Shown here piece after piece: positions 55,221 to 64,000 of a stretch of DNA of 64,000 nt. Source of the DNA: Hyphococcus sp. GTDB lineage: Bacteria; Pseudomonadota; Alphaproteobacteria; Caulobacterales; Parvularculaceae. Both the position numbers and the translations under genes were made by a program. Location: assembly GCA_028281665.1 (NCBI GenBank), contig JANQJK010000013.1:57841-121840 (forward strand). Reading direction: 5' to 3'. Position 1 is the stretch's first letter; every line of letters begins with the position of its first letter. Under the pieces are notes generated by a model. The model made no database searches. It saw only the letters and a program-made list of their open reading frames with translations, and was not told where the DNA came from.

Positions 55221-57176
55221 ATGACGCAATCGCGCCTCCCTCTGGAAGCCGACCGGAGTGTCGTGTCCCTCGCAAAGCTGACAGTCATTGCCGGCGTCAT
55301 GTGCCTGATGGCGGCGTGCTCGGGCTCGGGCGACAGCAACGCCGGCGCCGTCGCGCCCAATAACCCGCCGACCGCGAATGCCGGCGCCGACATATCCGGC
55401 GCCGAGGGCGAGATCGTCTCGCTGGACGGATCCATGAGCGCCGATCCGGATGGCGCGACGTTGAGCTACCGATGGCGGCAGACAAGTGGCGCAACAGTCG
55501 CATTGCAGAATGCAACGAGCCAGACGGCGCAGTTTCAGGCGCCGGACGTTGAGGCGGCGGCAACGCTTACCTTTGAACTCACGGTCACCGACAGCGCGGG
55601 CGCCGGGGATACCGATCAGGTAACGGTTACGGTTAATCCCGTCGCGGCGCGTGTTGAGACGAAATCCGGGTTTGTTCAGGGCATGGAACTTGCCAGCGGC
55701 GTCGCCGCCTTTCTTGGCGTGCCTTACGCCGCTCCGCCGACCGGGGAGAACCGCTGGAAGGCGCCGCTGGAGCCGACGCCATGGACGGACGTTCAGGATG
55801 CGACGTCCTTCGGCTTCGCCTGCCCTCAGATACAAAGCAATTTTGCCGTTGGCGGCGCCCTTGCTGCGGCGCTGACGCGAGAAGACTGTCTGACAATAAA
55901 TGTCTGGTCGCCGGCAACCGCGGCGAGCGCCAGCCTTCCCGTGCTGTTCTGGATCCATGGAGGCGGATTTAACACAGGGGCGAACTCGATCGTTCTGTAC
56001 GATGGCGAAGCTCTGGCCAATACCGAGAACCTCGTCGTCGTCTCCGTAAATTACCGCCTTGGTCCGCTGGGCTTTTTGTCGTTGCCGGCGCTGAATGGGG
56101 AGTCGTCGGCAAACGCGTCCGGCAATTACGGATTGATGGATCTCGTTCATGCGCTGAGATGGGTTGAGGACAATATTGCAGCGTTTGGCGGCGACCCGAA
56201 CGCGGTCACGATTTTTGGCGAGTCGGCGGGGGCGCAGGCCGTATGTATGCTGATTGTATCTCCCGACGCTGATGGTCTCATTGACCGGGCCGTCATGCAG
56301 AGCGGCAATTGTCCGGGCGATCTTCGCGAACTCAATGCATCGGGTTCAACGTTTCCGGACTCCGCAATTGACCAGGGAAACCGGGCCGCCCAGGCGCTCG
56401 GTTGCGCTGGCGCCGCTGATACACTCGCCTGTCTTCGCAATTTGTCCGCCCAGGATATCCTGAACGGGTTGAATCCGGCGGCGACGGTCGTTTTTTCAAC
56501 GGGCGAGAATTATCAGCCCATCGTTGATGGAGATGTCCTTCCGTCGCAACCGGGTGATCTCGTTGCGAGCGGCGATGCTTCTGTTTCGGCGATCATTATC
56601 GGGTCGACCCGGAATGAAATTGCGCTCTGGCGTTCGGCTTACGCATCCGATGTTGAGACCGTCGCAGAATATCAGGCGGCGCTTGAAGTGTTCGATAATG
56701 ACGCGAACGCAATTCTAGACGGGCCATCTGCAATGCTCCGTGCGGCGTATCCGGTTGCTCAGGATAGCGACGCGCTCGGCATGTATGAACGCTTATTGAC
56801 GGACTTGATATTCACCTGCGAGGTCAGACGATCGACGCGCGCCCTTTCAAATGGCGGGCTCATGGTGTTCCAGTACGAATTCGCCCGTGTCGCGCCGCTG
56901 CTTGCCGGGACCGGCGCACTCCATGGTTCCGATATTCCCTATGTGTTCGGGAACATCCCCCTCGTCGGCTACAATAATGACGACCGCATGCTGGCTGATG
57001 ACGTGACGTCATACCTGGCGTCCTTTGCGCGTATGGGCGCGCCCGCGGCGAGTGGCGCTCCGGCCTGGCCCGCATACGACACTGCAAGCGAAAACTATCT
57101 CGAGCTGAATGCGCCGATTTCCGCGGCGTCCGGTCTTCGCGAAGCACAGTGTGACTTGCTTGACCAGTTATTTTGA
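55221..57176 (+). CDS. Lipoprotein carboxylesterase (type B) with an N-terminal Ig-like domain
   Basis: A 651-residue exported esterase. Lipobox LMAAC (Cys33) after an unusually long leader, then an Ig/PKD-like domain at about 48-140 (PPTANAGADISGAEGEIVSL, WRQTSGATVALQNAT), then an alpha/beta hydrolase of the carboxylesterase B family: GVPYAAPPTGENRW, EDCLTINVW, FWIHGGGFNTG, nucleophile Ser335 in FGESAG, and His in HGSDIPYVFG. Its ATG is one base after the NRPS stop, so it is in the same operon. It might hydrolyse or mature the NRPS product outside the cytoplasm. Confidence 0.92.
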   Translation: MTQSRLPLEADRSVVSLAKLTVIAGVMCLMAACSGSGDSNAGAVAPNNPPTANAGADISGAEGEIVSLDGSMSADPDGATLSYRWRQTSGATVALQNATSQTAQFQAPDVEAAATLTFELTVTDSAGAGDTDQVTVTVNPVAARVETKSGFVQGMELASGVAAFLGVPYAAPPTGENRWKAPLEPTPWTDVQDATSFGFACPQIQSNFAVGGALAAALTREDCLTINVWSPATAASASLPVLFWIHGGGFNTGANSIVLYDGEALANTENLVVVSVNYRLGPLGFLSLPALNGESSANASGNYGLMDLVHALRWVEDNIAAFGGDPNAVTIFGESAGAQAVCMLIVSPDADGLIDRAVMQSGNCPGDLRELNASGSTFPDSAIDQGNRAAQALGCAGAADTLACLRNLSAQDILNGLNPAATVVFSTGENYQPIVDGDVLPSQPGDLVASGDASVSAIIIGSTRNEIALWRSAYASDVETVAEYQAALEVFDNDANAILDGPSAMLRAAYPVAQDSDALGMYERLLTDLIFTCEVRRSTRALSNGGLMVFQYEFARVAPLLAGTGALHGSDIPYVFGNIPLVGYNNDDRMLADDVTSYLASFARMGAPAASGAPAWPAYDTASENYLELNAPISAASGLREAQCDLLDQLF

Positions 57177-57187
57177 GGGCGGGGGAA

Positions 57188-58042
57188 ATGGAAGACTTTG
57201 TTGTGTTGGAGCGGATTTCGCAAAAAGAGGAAACGCGTGCGGACGCATCTGCGTTATTCAAAGCTTCGGACAATACCTGGTCTGCCTTCTGGGACCACTG
57301 GCGTGAAGGCGTTTCCGCGTGCGTCCCAGTAATCCATCCGGAATATCTGAAAGGCTTTGACAAACTCGAATTCAGCGACAGTCGCTTTCCTACGATCGAA
57401 CACATAGAGTCGAAGTTGGAGGAGATCGGTTGGTCCTTGATCCTTGTCGATGGAGTTGTCGAGGACGCTCTGTTTTGTAAGTGCGTTCATAACAAAGTGT
57501 TCCCGATTTCCATGCGGGTTCGATCATATGAACAGATTCTTCATGCACCCGAGCCCGACGCCATTCACGATATATTCGGCCATATCCCATGGTTGTTCTG
57601 GCCTGAGTATCGACGGTGCCTCGCGTTGATCGCGTCTTCTGCGGTAAGCGCGCAGGAGGGGCGCGCTTCAGATAAAATTACGACAGTGCGTCAGCTTCGA
57701 TGGAGCCGCATATTCTTGTGGACCATCGAATTTGGACTGATCGGTTCGAGAGATGATCCCAAAATCATCGGCGCCGCGATTATGTCCTCGCCACGGGAGA
57801 TGGAAAGGATTATGAAGGGAGTTCCGGCCATTCGGCCGCTTGATCTGTCGGCCTATTCTGTCGACATTCTTTATAGCGACCCGCAACCGTTCCTTTATCA
57901 GGCGGCGGATCTCGACGATGTCGGCGTGCTGCTGGAAGACCTCGATGGGGGCAATAGGAAACCGTTGCTTGCGATGATGGCGAGCGCCGTTTCCTCGTGG
58001 CGAAACCACGCGCGCGCGAAGAGTCGTCCCTCAACCGGTTGA
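57188..58042 (+). CDS. Pterin-dependent aromatic amino acid hydroxylase
   Basis: A 284-residue enzyme of the phenylalanine/tyrosine/tryptophan hydroxylase family, using iron and tetrahydropterin. The metal ligands are in place: His127 and His132 in PEPDAIHDIFGHIP and Glu181 in WTIEFGLIGS. It aligns with bacterial phenylalanine 4-hydroxylases along its length but is divergent (DKLEFSDSRFPTIEHIESKL). ATG 57188 follows GGCGGGGG, 11 bases after the esterase. Position in an NRPS operon suggests it makes a hydroxylated aromatic building block (tyrosine, meta-tyrosine, or hydroxytryptophan) rather than serving catabolism. Confidence 0.9.
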   Translation: MEDFVVLERISQKEETRADASALFKASDNTWSAFWDHWREGVSACVPVIHPEYLKGFDKLEFSDSRFPTIEHIESKLEEIGWSLILVDGVVEDALFCKCVHNKVFPISMRVRSYEQILHAPEPDAIHDIFGHIPWLFWPEYRRCLALIASSAVSAQEGRASDKITTVRQLRWSRIFLWTIEFGLIGSRDDPKIIGAAIMSSPREMERIMKGVPAIRPLDLSAYSVDILYSDPQPFLYQAADLDDVGVLLEDLDGGNRKPLLAMMASAVSSWRNHARAKSRPSTG

Positions 58043-58104
58043 TCAGTATAATGGACGCTGGCGAGGCATCGATCGGCCGGCGCAGCCAACCCCAATACTT
58101 GTTT

Positions 58105-59265
58105 TCATGGTTCTTTTGACGAAGCGATATCGCTAGGGATTCTCCGTCCGTTCAGGAACGCGCCGATCACTGAATTTCGTACAAACAGCCGGTAGGTTAG
58201 AAGGCCCAGCGCTGTTGTTGCGATGACCGTGAAAGCAAACTTTGCCCAGGCGAAACCCTGTTCCTCGGCAAGCAGCGTCTGAAAAAAGACGACGACCGGC
58301 AGATGGATGAGATAGAGCCAGAAGGATGCGTCCGCGACATACCGAACCTTGCGGTTCTCAATGTTCAGGTACTGCCGACCGAAGGAGAGGGCGAGATATA
58401 CAAGCAGCGATGTTGCGCAGGCGCCCGCGAGGCTGAGCAGCAGCCGCTCGGACGGCGCCGGCTCCAATGGCGGAAAAGTAAACTCGGGCAAATTAAAATA
58501 ATAGAACGCAAATACCGCGGTCGCGAGTGCGGCGATTTTCGTGCGGTGCGCGTCAATCCTGCCTAGCGCGCGTTCGTTGCCGAATAAGAGCCATCCAAGA
58601 CCAAAAAATACGCCAAAATACCCGAAGGGCCACAACATCGGTGCGAGGCGGTCCGGTGAAGGGACAGGATGTCCGGCCTGATAAAGCGCCGGTGCAATAA
58701 TGATAGGCGTAATGACGAACAACCATCCGCCAACCGCCAGTTTATCCAAGCGTCGTTCGAGAGCGGGCGAGCGGTAACGGTGAAGAAGGGCCGCGAAACC
58801 GCCAAAAAACAAAAGATAGTAGAGAAACCACAGATGCAGCGTTCCAATGTCGCCCGCGTTGCCTGAGTTATTGTCGGCTTGTTCCAATAGATATTGGAGA
58901 AGCGGCGGCGTTTCGTCGAGGTAGCTGATCGCAAAGAGCAAGACGCCAAAAGAGAGTACCGCCAGGATCGGCCAGAACGCGATGAACGGCAGAAAAATTC
59001 GGGAGAATCGGTTTTTCAGAAATTGGCTCGTGCCGCGCTTTTCGATTAATAGCCTTGAAAAGTATCCGGAGACAAAGAAAAAGAGCGGCATGCGGAATGA
59101 GTGCAGGAATATAGCGACAAAGTTCAGCAACCCGGATGAGCTTTGATCGCGCACGAACCAGAAATCCTGGATCGGTGCGGCATAGGCGAGGGCCCCATGA
59201 AACACAATTCCAAGCAGCATCGCGCCTCCGCGCAAATGATCCATATAGTGCAGTCGTTTTTCCAT
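58105..59265 (-). CDS. Acyltransferase family 3 membrane protein (OpgC-like)
   Basis: A polytopic membrane protein (386 residues, about ten helices) of the acyltransferase 3 family, which transfers acyl groups to sugars or other surface molecules. The start RLHYMDHLRGGAMLLGIVFH carries the conserved Asp/Arg region and FMP-like SFRMPLFFFVSGYFS. Closest in layout to the glucan-succinylating OpgC group (EKRLHYMDxLR, YLIHLPVVVFFQ). It converges on the hydroxylase gene. Whether it takes part in the NRPS pathway is unclear. Confidence 0.88.
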   Translation of the reverse strand: MEKRLHYMDHLRGGAMLLGIVFHGALAYAAPIQDFWFVRDQSSSGLLNFVAIFLHSFRMPLFFFVSGYFSRLLIEKRGTSQFLKNRFSRIFLPFIAFWPILAVLSFGVLLFAISYLDETPPLLQYLLEQADNNSGNAGDIGTLHLWFLYYLLFFGGFAALLHRYRSPALERRLDKLAVGGWLFVITPIIIAPALYQAGHPVPSPDRLAPMLWPFGYFGVFFGLGWLLFGNERALGRIDAHRTKIAALATAVFAFYYFNLPEFTFPPLEPAPSERLLLSLAGACATSLLVYLALSFGRQYLNIENRKVRYVADASFWLYLIHLPVVVFFQTLLAEEQGFAWAKFAFTVIATTALGLLTYRLFVRNSVIGAFLNGRRIPSDIASSKEP

Positions 59266-59457
59266 CAGTTTCCAAGACCGCCTGCTAGCGTATGATCACT
59301 TGTTGCTGTGGCGCGCCACAGCGTTTGGCTGAAACCAAAGGCCGGGGCGCGATGTTGTTAAAACGCCTTGCACGAGAAATGCCGTTTCTGTACGTGCGGG
59401 GTCTTGCATCACGGGTTTCACTCAGCTTTGCTCGTCGAGCGATTTGGCCACGACCAC

Positions 59458-62400
59458 TTATTCTGCCGGGCGGTGAAGCGGTTGGTGCTGCGCTTCCGCG
59501 GCGGCGTCGGAAGCTGTGCGGGCCTCTCCAATGTTGGATTCCATCGGACGCCCCTGACCCAGGGGCGGTTGTTTCTCGCCGGTCCAGGCAAAGCGGTAAT
59601 ATCGTGCGATGTCGGCGCCCACGGCGTACATCGCCGGTACGAACAACAGTGTGACCGCGGTTGCGAATACGATTCCGAAGGCCAGCGAGACGATTGTCGG
59701 CTTGAGGAACTGCGCGTCGGTGGACCGTTCGAACATGATCGGCAGAAGGCCGATAAAGGTGGTGAACGATGTCAGCATGATCGGACGGAAACGCCCGACG
59801 CCGGCGGTGACGAGGGCCCCGAAGGCGCCCATGCCCTGTTTGCGCAGGCGATTGACATAATCGATCAGGACGAGGTTGTCGTTGACGACAACGCCCGCCG
59901 CCGCCGCGACGCCAAAGAAAGAGAACAGCGCAAAGTCGAGGCCGAACAGCGCGTGTCCGAATGCGGCGCCCATGAACCCGAAGGGGATCGCCGTCATGAT
60001 GAGGGCAGGCTGCCAGTACGACCCGAAGGCCACCGCCAGCAGCGTGTATATTGCGAACAGCGCCACCAGAAACAGTGGAAAGATGTCTCTCACGAACTCA
60101 GCCTGTTCTTCGGCGTCGCCGCGTTGCACGATCGTCACGTCCGGATGCCGGCGCTGCAATTCGGGGGCGAATTCCTGGCGATAGGTTTCGATCAACAGGT
60201 TGCGGTCGACATCGTCGGCGATTGCCGCCGTCACGCGCGCCGAGCGTCGCCGGTCGCGTCGGTCGATCTGTTTATAGCTCGGTGCGAAAACAGCATCGGC
60301 AACGACGGCGAGCGGCACTTCGCGCCCGTCCGATGTGCGGATACGCATGGTTTCGATTGAAGTTAAAGACTCACGCGCCGCCTTTGGATAGCGAACCATG
60401 ACGCGCACGTCCTGACCGTCGCGGGGGAGGCGCTGGACTTCCTCGCCATAGAACGCCTGTCGGACCTGACGCGACACGTCCGCCAGCGTCAGACCGAAGC
60501 GCTCGGCATCCGGCTTCAGTTCGATCTGTAGTTCCGGCGTCGCCGACTGTAGATTGTTGCGAACGTCGAAGACGCCGGGCAGCGTGCGCAAATAATTTTG
60601 CAGGTCGACCGCTGAAAATCGCAAATCCTCTAATTCATCGCTTTCAATACCGAAGGATAAGTCCGGCCCACGGTTGTTCTGTGTGAAGCCAACGTTAATT
60701 TCCTCTGCATCGGGAATGATGCCGAGGCGATCGCGGAGCATATCGGCGATTTCTTTGGTTGATTCCTTGCGGTTCGATGCTTCCGTAACCGTGACATAGG
60801 AAACGATTTCGCTCTCGTCGCCGGCGACATAGACGGACTTAATGTAAGCTTCGCCGTCTCTTGCATCGCCCAGATCGGCTTTGAGCTTGTTGGCCGTGCT
60901 GAGGATCTCGTTGTAAATCTGTTCGGTGCGGTTAAAGGATGAACCCTCGGGCAGCCGAATATTCAACGAAATATATGTGCCGTGAATCTCCGGTATGAAC
61001 TTAAAGCCGATCCAGCCCTGCACGACTAACGCGACGGAAAAGGCGAAGGCGACGACAAACGATACGACGGTTACGTAGCGGAACCGCAACGCCATTTTAA
61101 CAATCGGCTGATACACATTGCGCGCGAAGTCGACGATGCCTTCTGAGAACACGCGCTGCACTCGATAATATACTCCGTCCTTGTTTTGCGGTTTCATACG
61201 CGACAGGTGCGCCGGCAGAATAAAAAACGCCTCGATCAGCGAAAAGACAAGTGCGAATGAAACTGTGAAGCTGATTTGCCGGGTATATTGCGCGGCGCCG
61301 CCGCCCACAAATATCCACGGGGCGAATGCGATGATCGTGGTCAGGACGGCGAAAAACACCGGCTTAACGACCAGCTGTGTTCCGATGATCGCGGAGTCCG
61401 GGCCGCCCTTTCCGTCCTCTTCTACTCTGTTGTGAATGCTTTCCCCGACAATAATCGCGTCATCGACGACCACGCCGATGACGAGCAGGAAACCGAATAT
61501 CGAAAGGAAGTTCAGCGAAACCCCCGCCATGGGCATAAAGATGAACGCCCCGGCAAAGGCCGTCGCAATTCCGACCGCAACCCAGAAGGCGACCGCCGGC
61601 CGCAGGAACAGCATCAGGATAATCAGGACCAGCACCAGGCCGATGATTGCGTTCGAGGCCACGAGGTTAAGCTGCGCATTAAAGGGATCGGCGCCGTCGA
61701 ACCAGATAAGTATCTCGGCCTTGCCGTCCAGCTTTCTGTTTTTCTCTTCAGTCCACTCCTTCAGGGTTTTCGAAAGTTCGCTGATGTTTGAGACTTCAGG
61801 CGCCAGTATTCCGATCGCGATAGCCGGCTTGCCGTCGACGGTCCTGATCCGTTTCCGGTCTTCGAATCCGTCGATCACATTGGCGACGTCGCCGATGCGA
61901 ATAATGGACCCGTCCTGCGCCTGCCGGACGACAATCCGCTCGAATTCCTCCTCGCTGTCGGCGAGCGCGCGCGCCGCGATCTGCAGATTGCCGGTCTCGG
62001 TGCGCACCTGTCCGCCGGCGAGGTTAAGCGACGATCCGCGAACGGCTTGGGCTACATCGTCAAACGTAAAACCGTAGCGCCGCAGCGATTCCTCTGAGAC
62101 TTCGATAGAGACTTCTTCGCGTTCTTCGCCCCATAGATTGACGAGCGGCGATCCGCCGGGAAGCTGCGACAGTTCAATGCGGATTTCTCTCGCCAGCCGG
62201 TTCAGTTCGCGCTTATCGAGATCACCGTAAAGGGCGAGGAATGCGCCGGGCGAATAGCTTTTCCACTGCGAAACAACCGGTGAGAAGGCATCGTTGGGCA
62301 GCGTCGAGATGCCGTCGACCCGGTTTTTGATTTCGTTGAGGAACTTGTTGGCGTCCATGTCCTGGTCGCCTTCAATGTCGATGGTCGCGATGCCTTCCTG

Positions 62401-62655
62401 CGCGGTCGAAGCGATGTGCTCGATGCCGTCGATGCCCGCGACGGCCTCTTCAATGCGTAGAATGATCTGTTCTTCAATTTCGCGCGGGTTGGCGCCTTGC
62501 CAAACCACAGAGATCGTCGCCCCGGTGAAATCAGCGGCTGGGTCGAGTTCACGCTCCAGACTCGTAAAAGCAAGCACGCCTGAAACAAGGCATGTAATCA
62601 TCAAGAGGTTTGCGGCGACAGTGTTGCGCGTCCACCACGTGATCAAGCCGGTCAC
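59458..62655 (-). CDS. RND efflux transporter, HAE1/AcrB type
   Basis: Inner-membrane pump (1065 residues, 12 helices, two large periplasmic loops) driven by protons. It starts with LITWWTRNTVAANLLMI; the proton-relay aspartates are in VIGVVVDDAIIVGES. Segments ANVIDGFEDRKR and VNDNLVLIDYVNRLR place it with the AcrB/AcrD/AcrF family, in a branch distinct from classic AcrB. Overlaps the fusion protein gene by 4 bases. Possible exporter for the neighbouring NRPS product, by position only. 192 bases between it and the acyltransferase carry no clear gene. Confidence 0.95.
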   Translation of the reverse strand: MTGLITWWTRNTVAANLLMITCLVSGVLAFTSLERELDPAADFTGATISVVWQGANPREIEEQIILRIEEAVAGIDGIEHIASTAQEGIATIDIEGDQDMDANKFLNEIKNRVDGISTLPNDAFSPVVSQWKSYSPGAFLALYGDLDKRELNRLAREIRIELSQLPGGSPLVNLWGEEREEVSIEVSEESLRRYGFTFDDVAQAVRGSSLNLAGGQVRTETGNLQIAARALADSEEEFERIVVRQAQDGSIIRIGDVANVIDGFEDRKRIRTVDGKPAIAIGILAPEVSNISELSKTLKEWTEEKNRKLDGKAEILIWFDGADPFNAQLNLVASNAIIGLVLVLIILMLFLRPAVAFWVAVGIATAFAGAFIFMPMAGVSLNFLSIFGFLLVIGVVVDDAIIVGESIHNRVEEDGKGGPDSAIIGTQLVVKPVFFAVLTTIIAFAPWIFVGGGAAQYTRQISFTVSFALVFSLIEAFFILPAHLSRMKPQNKDGVYYRVQRVFSEGIVDFARNVYQPIVKMALRFRYVTVVSFVVAFAFSVALVVQGWIGFKFIPEIHGTYISLNIRLPEGSSFNRTEQIYNEILSTANKLKADLGDARDGEAYIKSVYVAGDESEIVSYVTVTEASNRKESTKEIADMLRDRLGIIPDAEEINVGFTQNNRGPDLSFGIESDELEDLRFSAVDLQNYLRTLPGVFDVRNNLQSATPELQIELKPDAERFGLTLADVSRQVRQAFYGEEVQRLPRDGQDVRVMVRYPKAARESLTSIETMRIRTSDGREVPLAVVADAVFAPSYKQIDRRDRRRSARVTAAIADDVDRNLLIETYRQEFAPELQRRHPDVTIVQRGDAEEQAEFVRDIFPLFLVALFAIYTLLAVAFGSYWQPALIMTAIPFGFMGAAFGHALFGLDFALFSFFGVAAAAGVVVNDNLVLIDYVNRLRKQGMGAFGALVTAGVGRFRPIMLTSFTTFIGLLPIMFERSTDAQFLKPTIVSLAFGIVFATAVTLLFVPAMYAVGADIARYYRFAWTGEKQPPLGQGRPMESNIGEARTASDAAAEAQHQPLHRPAE

Positions 62656-63851
62656 TGGTCGGGTCCCGCAGTCGTACCGGCATTGGCGTCCGTTGCTGGA
62701 TCGGCAACGTCCGGCTCGCCTGTGCTCGGCGGCTCCGCAGGCGTCACCGTGTCGCCATCGCCGGCGCCGCGAAGCGGCGAGGTGACAATGCGTTCCCCGG
62801 GAGTAAGACCCGAGGCGACTGTGAAAGTATCCTTGTCGCTCGAAACGATCTGCACCTGGCGCCGCTTGATGACATTGTCTTCTTCAATGACGTAAACGGC
62901 GTCGCGGCCGTGTAACGCCGCGCGCGGCAATATGATTGCATTGTCCAGTCGGCTGCCCTCAATCTTTGCGTCGACGAAGAGGCCCATTGTGAGCGGCGCT
63001 CCGTTGGCGGAGGCGCCCACGCCATAGGGGTCGTCCACGACGGCGATTGCAGAAATCTGGCGCGTTGTCGGATCGATCGCGCCGTTGGTGCGCGTCATCC
63101 GCGCCGACCACTCATGCGGCTGGCCGGCGATAAAAGCAGAGAGCGTCGCTGACGGGCCCGGGTTTTCCCTCGTTTCAATAAAAACGACAGGCAAGCCGAG
63201 TTTTGCGAGATCGGTATCGGTGAGCGGCAACTGGATCTCCGCCACATCGGTGGAGAAGATGCGCCCGAGCTGGGCGCCCGGCGTAACATACTGTCCTTCG
63301 CCGACGGTGCGTTCGCGCACACGGCCTTTGAAGTTGGCGCGAATGGTCGTTCGCTCAAGGTCGAGTCGCGCGGCCCGGTATTCGGCGCGGGCCTGTTCAA
63401 GTTGCGGTTTCCGGAGCGCCAGCTCCGTGGGCCCTTCCGCGCGCGCAAGATCTTCATAGTCTCTGCGCGCGAGCGTTGCTTCGGCTTCCTCCTGCGCGAG
63501 GCGCGCCTGCGCCGCCGCTGCGGTGGCGCGGTAAGGCGCGTCCTCGATTTTAATGAGTACATCGCCTTTTTCAAAGGCGCCGCCGTTTACGAAGGCGTCG
63601 GACATAGAGACAATCTGACCGGCGACTTGCGCCGTCAGGCTGATATCCGTTCGCGGACGAACCTCGCCTTGCGCGTAGACATCGAGCGTAGCCGGGCCGG
63701 CGGTCGCTACAGTGAAGAACACAGAAGGCGGATCGGATTCGAAAGCGGTGCGTTCGATCGTCGGCTTCAGTGAATTCATCACGGCAATTGCGCCGGCGCC
63801 TGCGGCCAGTATGCCGAGCGGGGCGGCAATGGTAATCAGTTTACGAAGCAT
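62652..63851 (-). CDS. RND efflux periplasmic adaptor (membrane fusion protein)
   Basis: A 399-residue HlyD/AcrA-type adaptor anchored by an N-terminal helix (LITIAAPLGILAAGAGAIAV). It has the barrel-sandwich hybrid domain (VRPRTDISLTAQVAGQIVSM in short segments), an alpha-helical hairpin (about 100-170), a beta-barrel and a membrane-proximal domain (LTPGERIVTSPLRGAGDG), ending in a Thr/Pro/Asp-rich tail. Its stop overlaps the RND pump start and it starts 5 bases after the outer-membrane factor gene. Confidence 0.95.
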   Translation of the reverse strand: MLRKLITIAAPLGILAAGAGAIAVMNSLKPTIERTAFESDPPSVFFTVATAGPATLDVYAQGEVRPRTDISLTAQVAGQIVSMSDAFVNGGAFEKGDVLIKIEDAPYRATAAAAQARLAQEEAEATLARRDYEDLARAEGPTELALRKPQLEQARAEYRAARLDLERTTIRANFKGRVRERTVGEGQYVTPGAQLGRIFSTDVAEIQLPLTDTDLAKLGLPVVFIETRENPGPSATLSAFIAGQPHEWSARMTRTNGAIDPTTRQISAIAVVDDPYGVGASANGAPLTMGLFVDAKIEGSRLDNAIILPRAALHGRDAVYVIEEDNVIKRRQVQIVSSDKDTFTVASGLTPGERIVTSPLRGAGDGDTVTPAEPPSTGEPDVADPATDANAGTTAGPDQ

Positions 63852-63856
63852 CGGGC

Positions 63857-64000
63857 TTACTCGCTGTTTTCGAGGATTAATAATCCGATGCGGTCGGCGG
63901 GCAGAAAATCGCCGCCGATGGCGAGGTATAGCTGGACGCGGTTTGAGACGCGTTGCTGCTTGGCCTGGATGTATTGTCCTTCCGCCGAAATGCGACGGGT
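63857..64000 (-). CDS. Outer-membrane efflux protein (TolC/NodT type), C-terminal 47 residues only
   Basis: The frame enters from the right edge and ends at the TAA at 63857-63859. Visible residues include RRISAEGQYIQAKQQRVSN and RVQLYLAIGGDFLPADR, typical of the last helix and end of NodT/OprM-type efflux channels. First gene of the tripartite pump operon, cut by the window border. Confidence 0.8.
   Translation of the reverse strand, partial: TRRISAEGQYIQAKQQRVSNRVQLYLAIGGDFLPADRIGLLILENSE

Noticed and set aside
59368-60360. 330-codon plus-strand frame opposite the RND pump end
   Set aside because: Composition rich in Arg, His and Gln typical of antisense shadows; the pump gene on the other strand explains the region fully.

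Overview
The window is chromosomal DNA from a GC-rich (about 60%) Gram-negative alphaproteobacterium. Supporting traits are a pyruvate dehydrogenase E1-beta with an N-terminal lipoyl domain, the system I (Ccm) cytochrome c maturation genes, phasins, an imuA-imuB-dnaE2 mutagenesis cassette with an alphaproteobacterial LexA box, and a TonB receptor beside a complete type II secretion operon. The mix resembles marine Caulobacterales/Parvularculales-type bacteria, but the genus cannot be fixed from sequence alone. Most genes are ordinary chromosomal housekeeping genes; no insertion sequence, prophage, CRISPR array, tRNA or rRNA was recognised.

Layout. 1-4.1 kb: end of a pyruvate dehydrogenase operon (pdhB, a GFA-fold gene, pdhC) and a methyltransferase. 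4.1-5.8 kb: a promoter and hairpin (candidate small RNA or leader), then rplK-rplA with a terminator. 5.8-13.2 kb: a broken sulfite oxidase, then all cytochrome c maturation genes in an unusual split (ccmD | ccmFGHI | ccmECBA). 13.3-15.9 kb: glutathione-dependent formaldehyde oxidation (frmA, a VOC protein, fghA). 16.2-17.8 kb: a TetR regulator and two phasins. 17.9-23.5 kb: an SOS promoter, a possible 29-residue peptide gene, and imuA-imuB-dnaE2. 23.6-29.6 kb: hemF, glpK, an MTA/purine phosphorylase, then on the minus strand rplY, pth, ychF.

30-49 kb: a large lipoprotein made of two tandem repeats, a TonB-dependent receptor, and the type II secretion genes gspC to gspN, translationally coupled for the most part, ending in an uncharacterised lipoprotein gene; the prepilin peptidase lies just beyond on the other strand. 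The order suggests that the secretion system, the surface lipoprotein and the receptor serve one nutrient-acquisition task.

49-64 kb: an enoyl-CoA hydratase/isomerase, about 1 kb without a convincing gene, then a compact three-gene unit: a one-module non-ribosomal peptide synthetase (C-A-PCP-TE), a lipoprotein carboxylesterase with an Ig-like domain, and a pterin-dependent aromatic amino acid hydroxylase. It is followed by a membrane acyltransferase and a complete RND efflux pump running off the right edge. The NRPS/esterase/hydroxylase unit is the best candidate for an undescribed biosynthetic system. The SOS-controlled leader peptide and the repeat lipoprotein/TonB receptor/T2SS locus come next.
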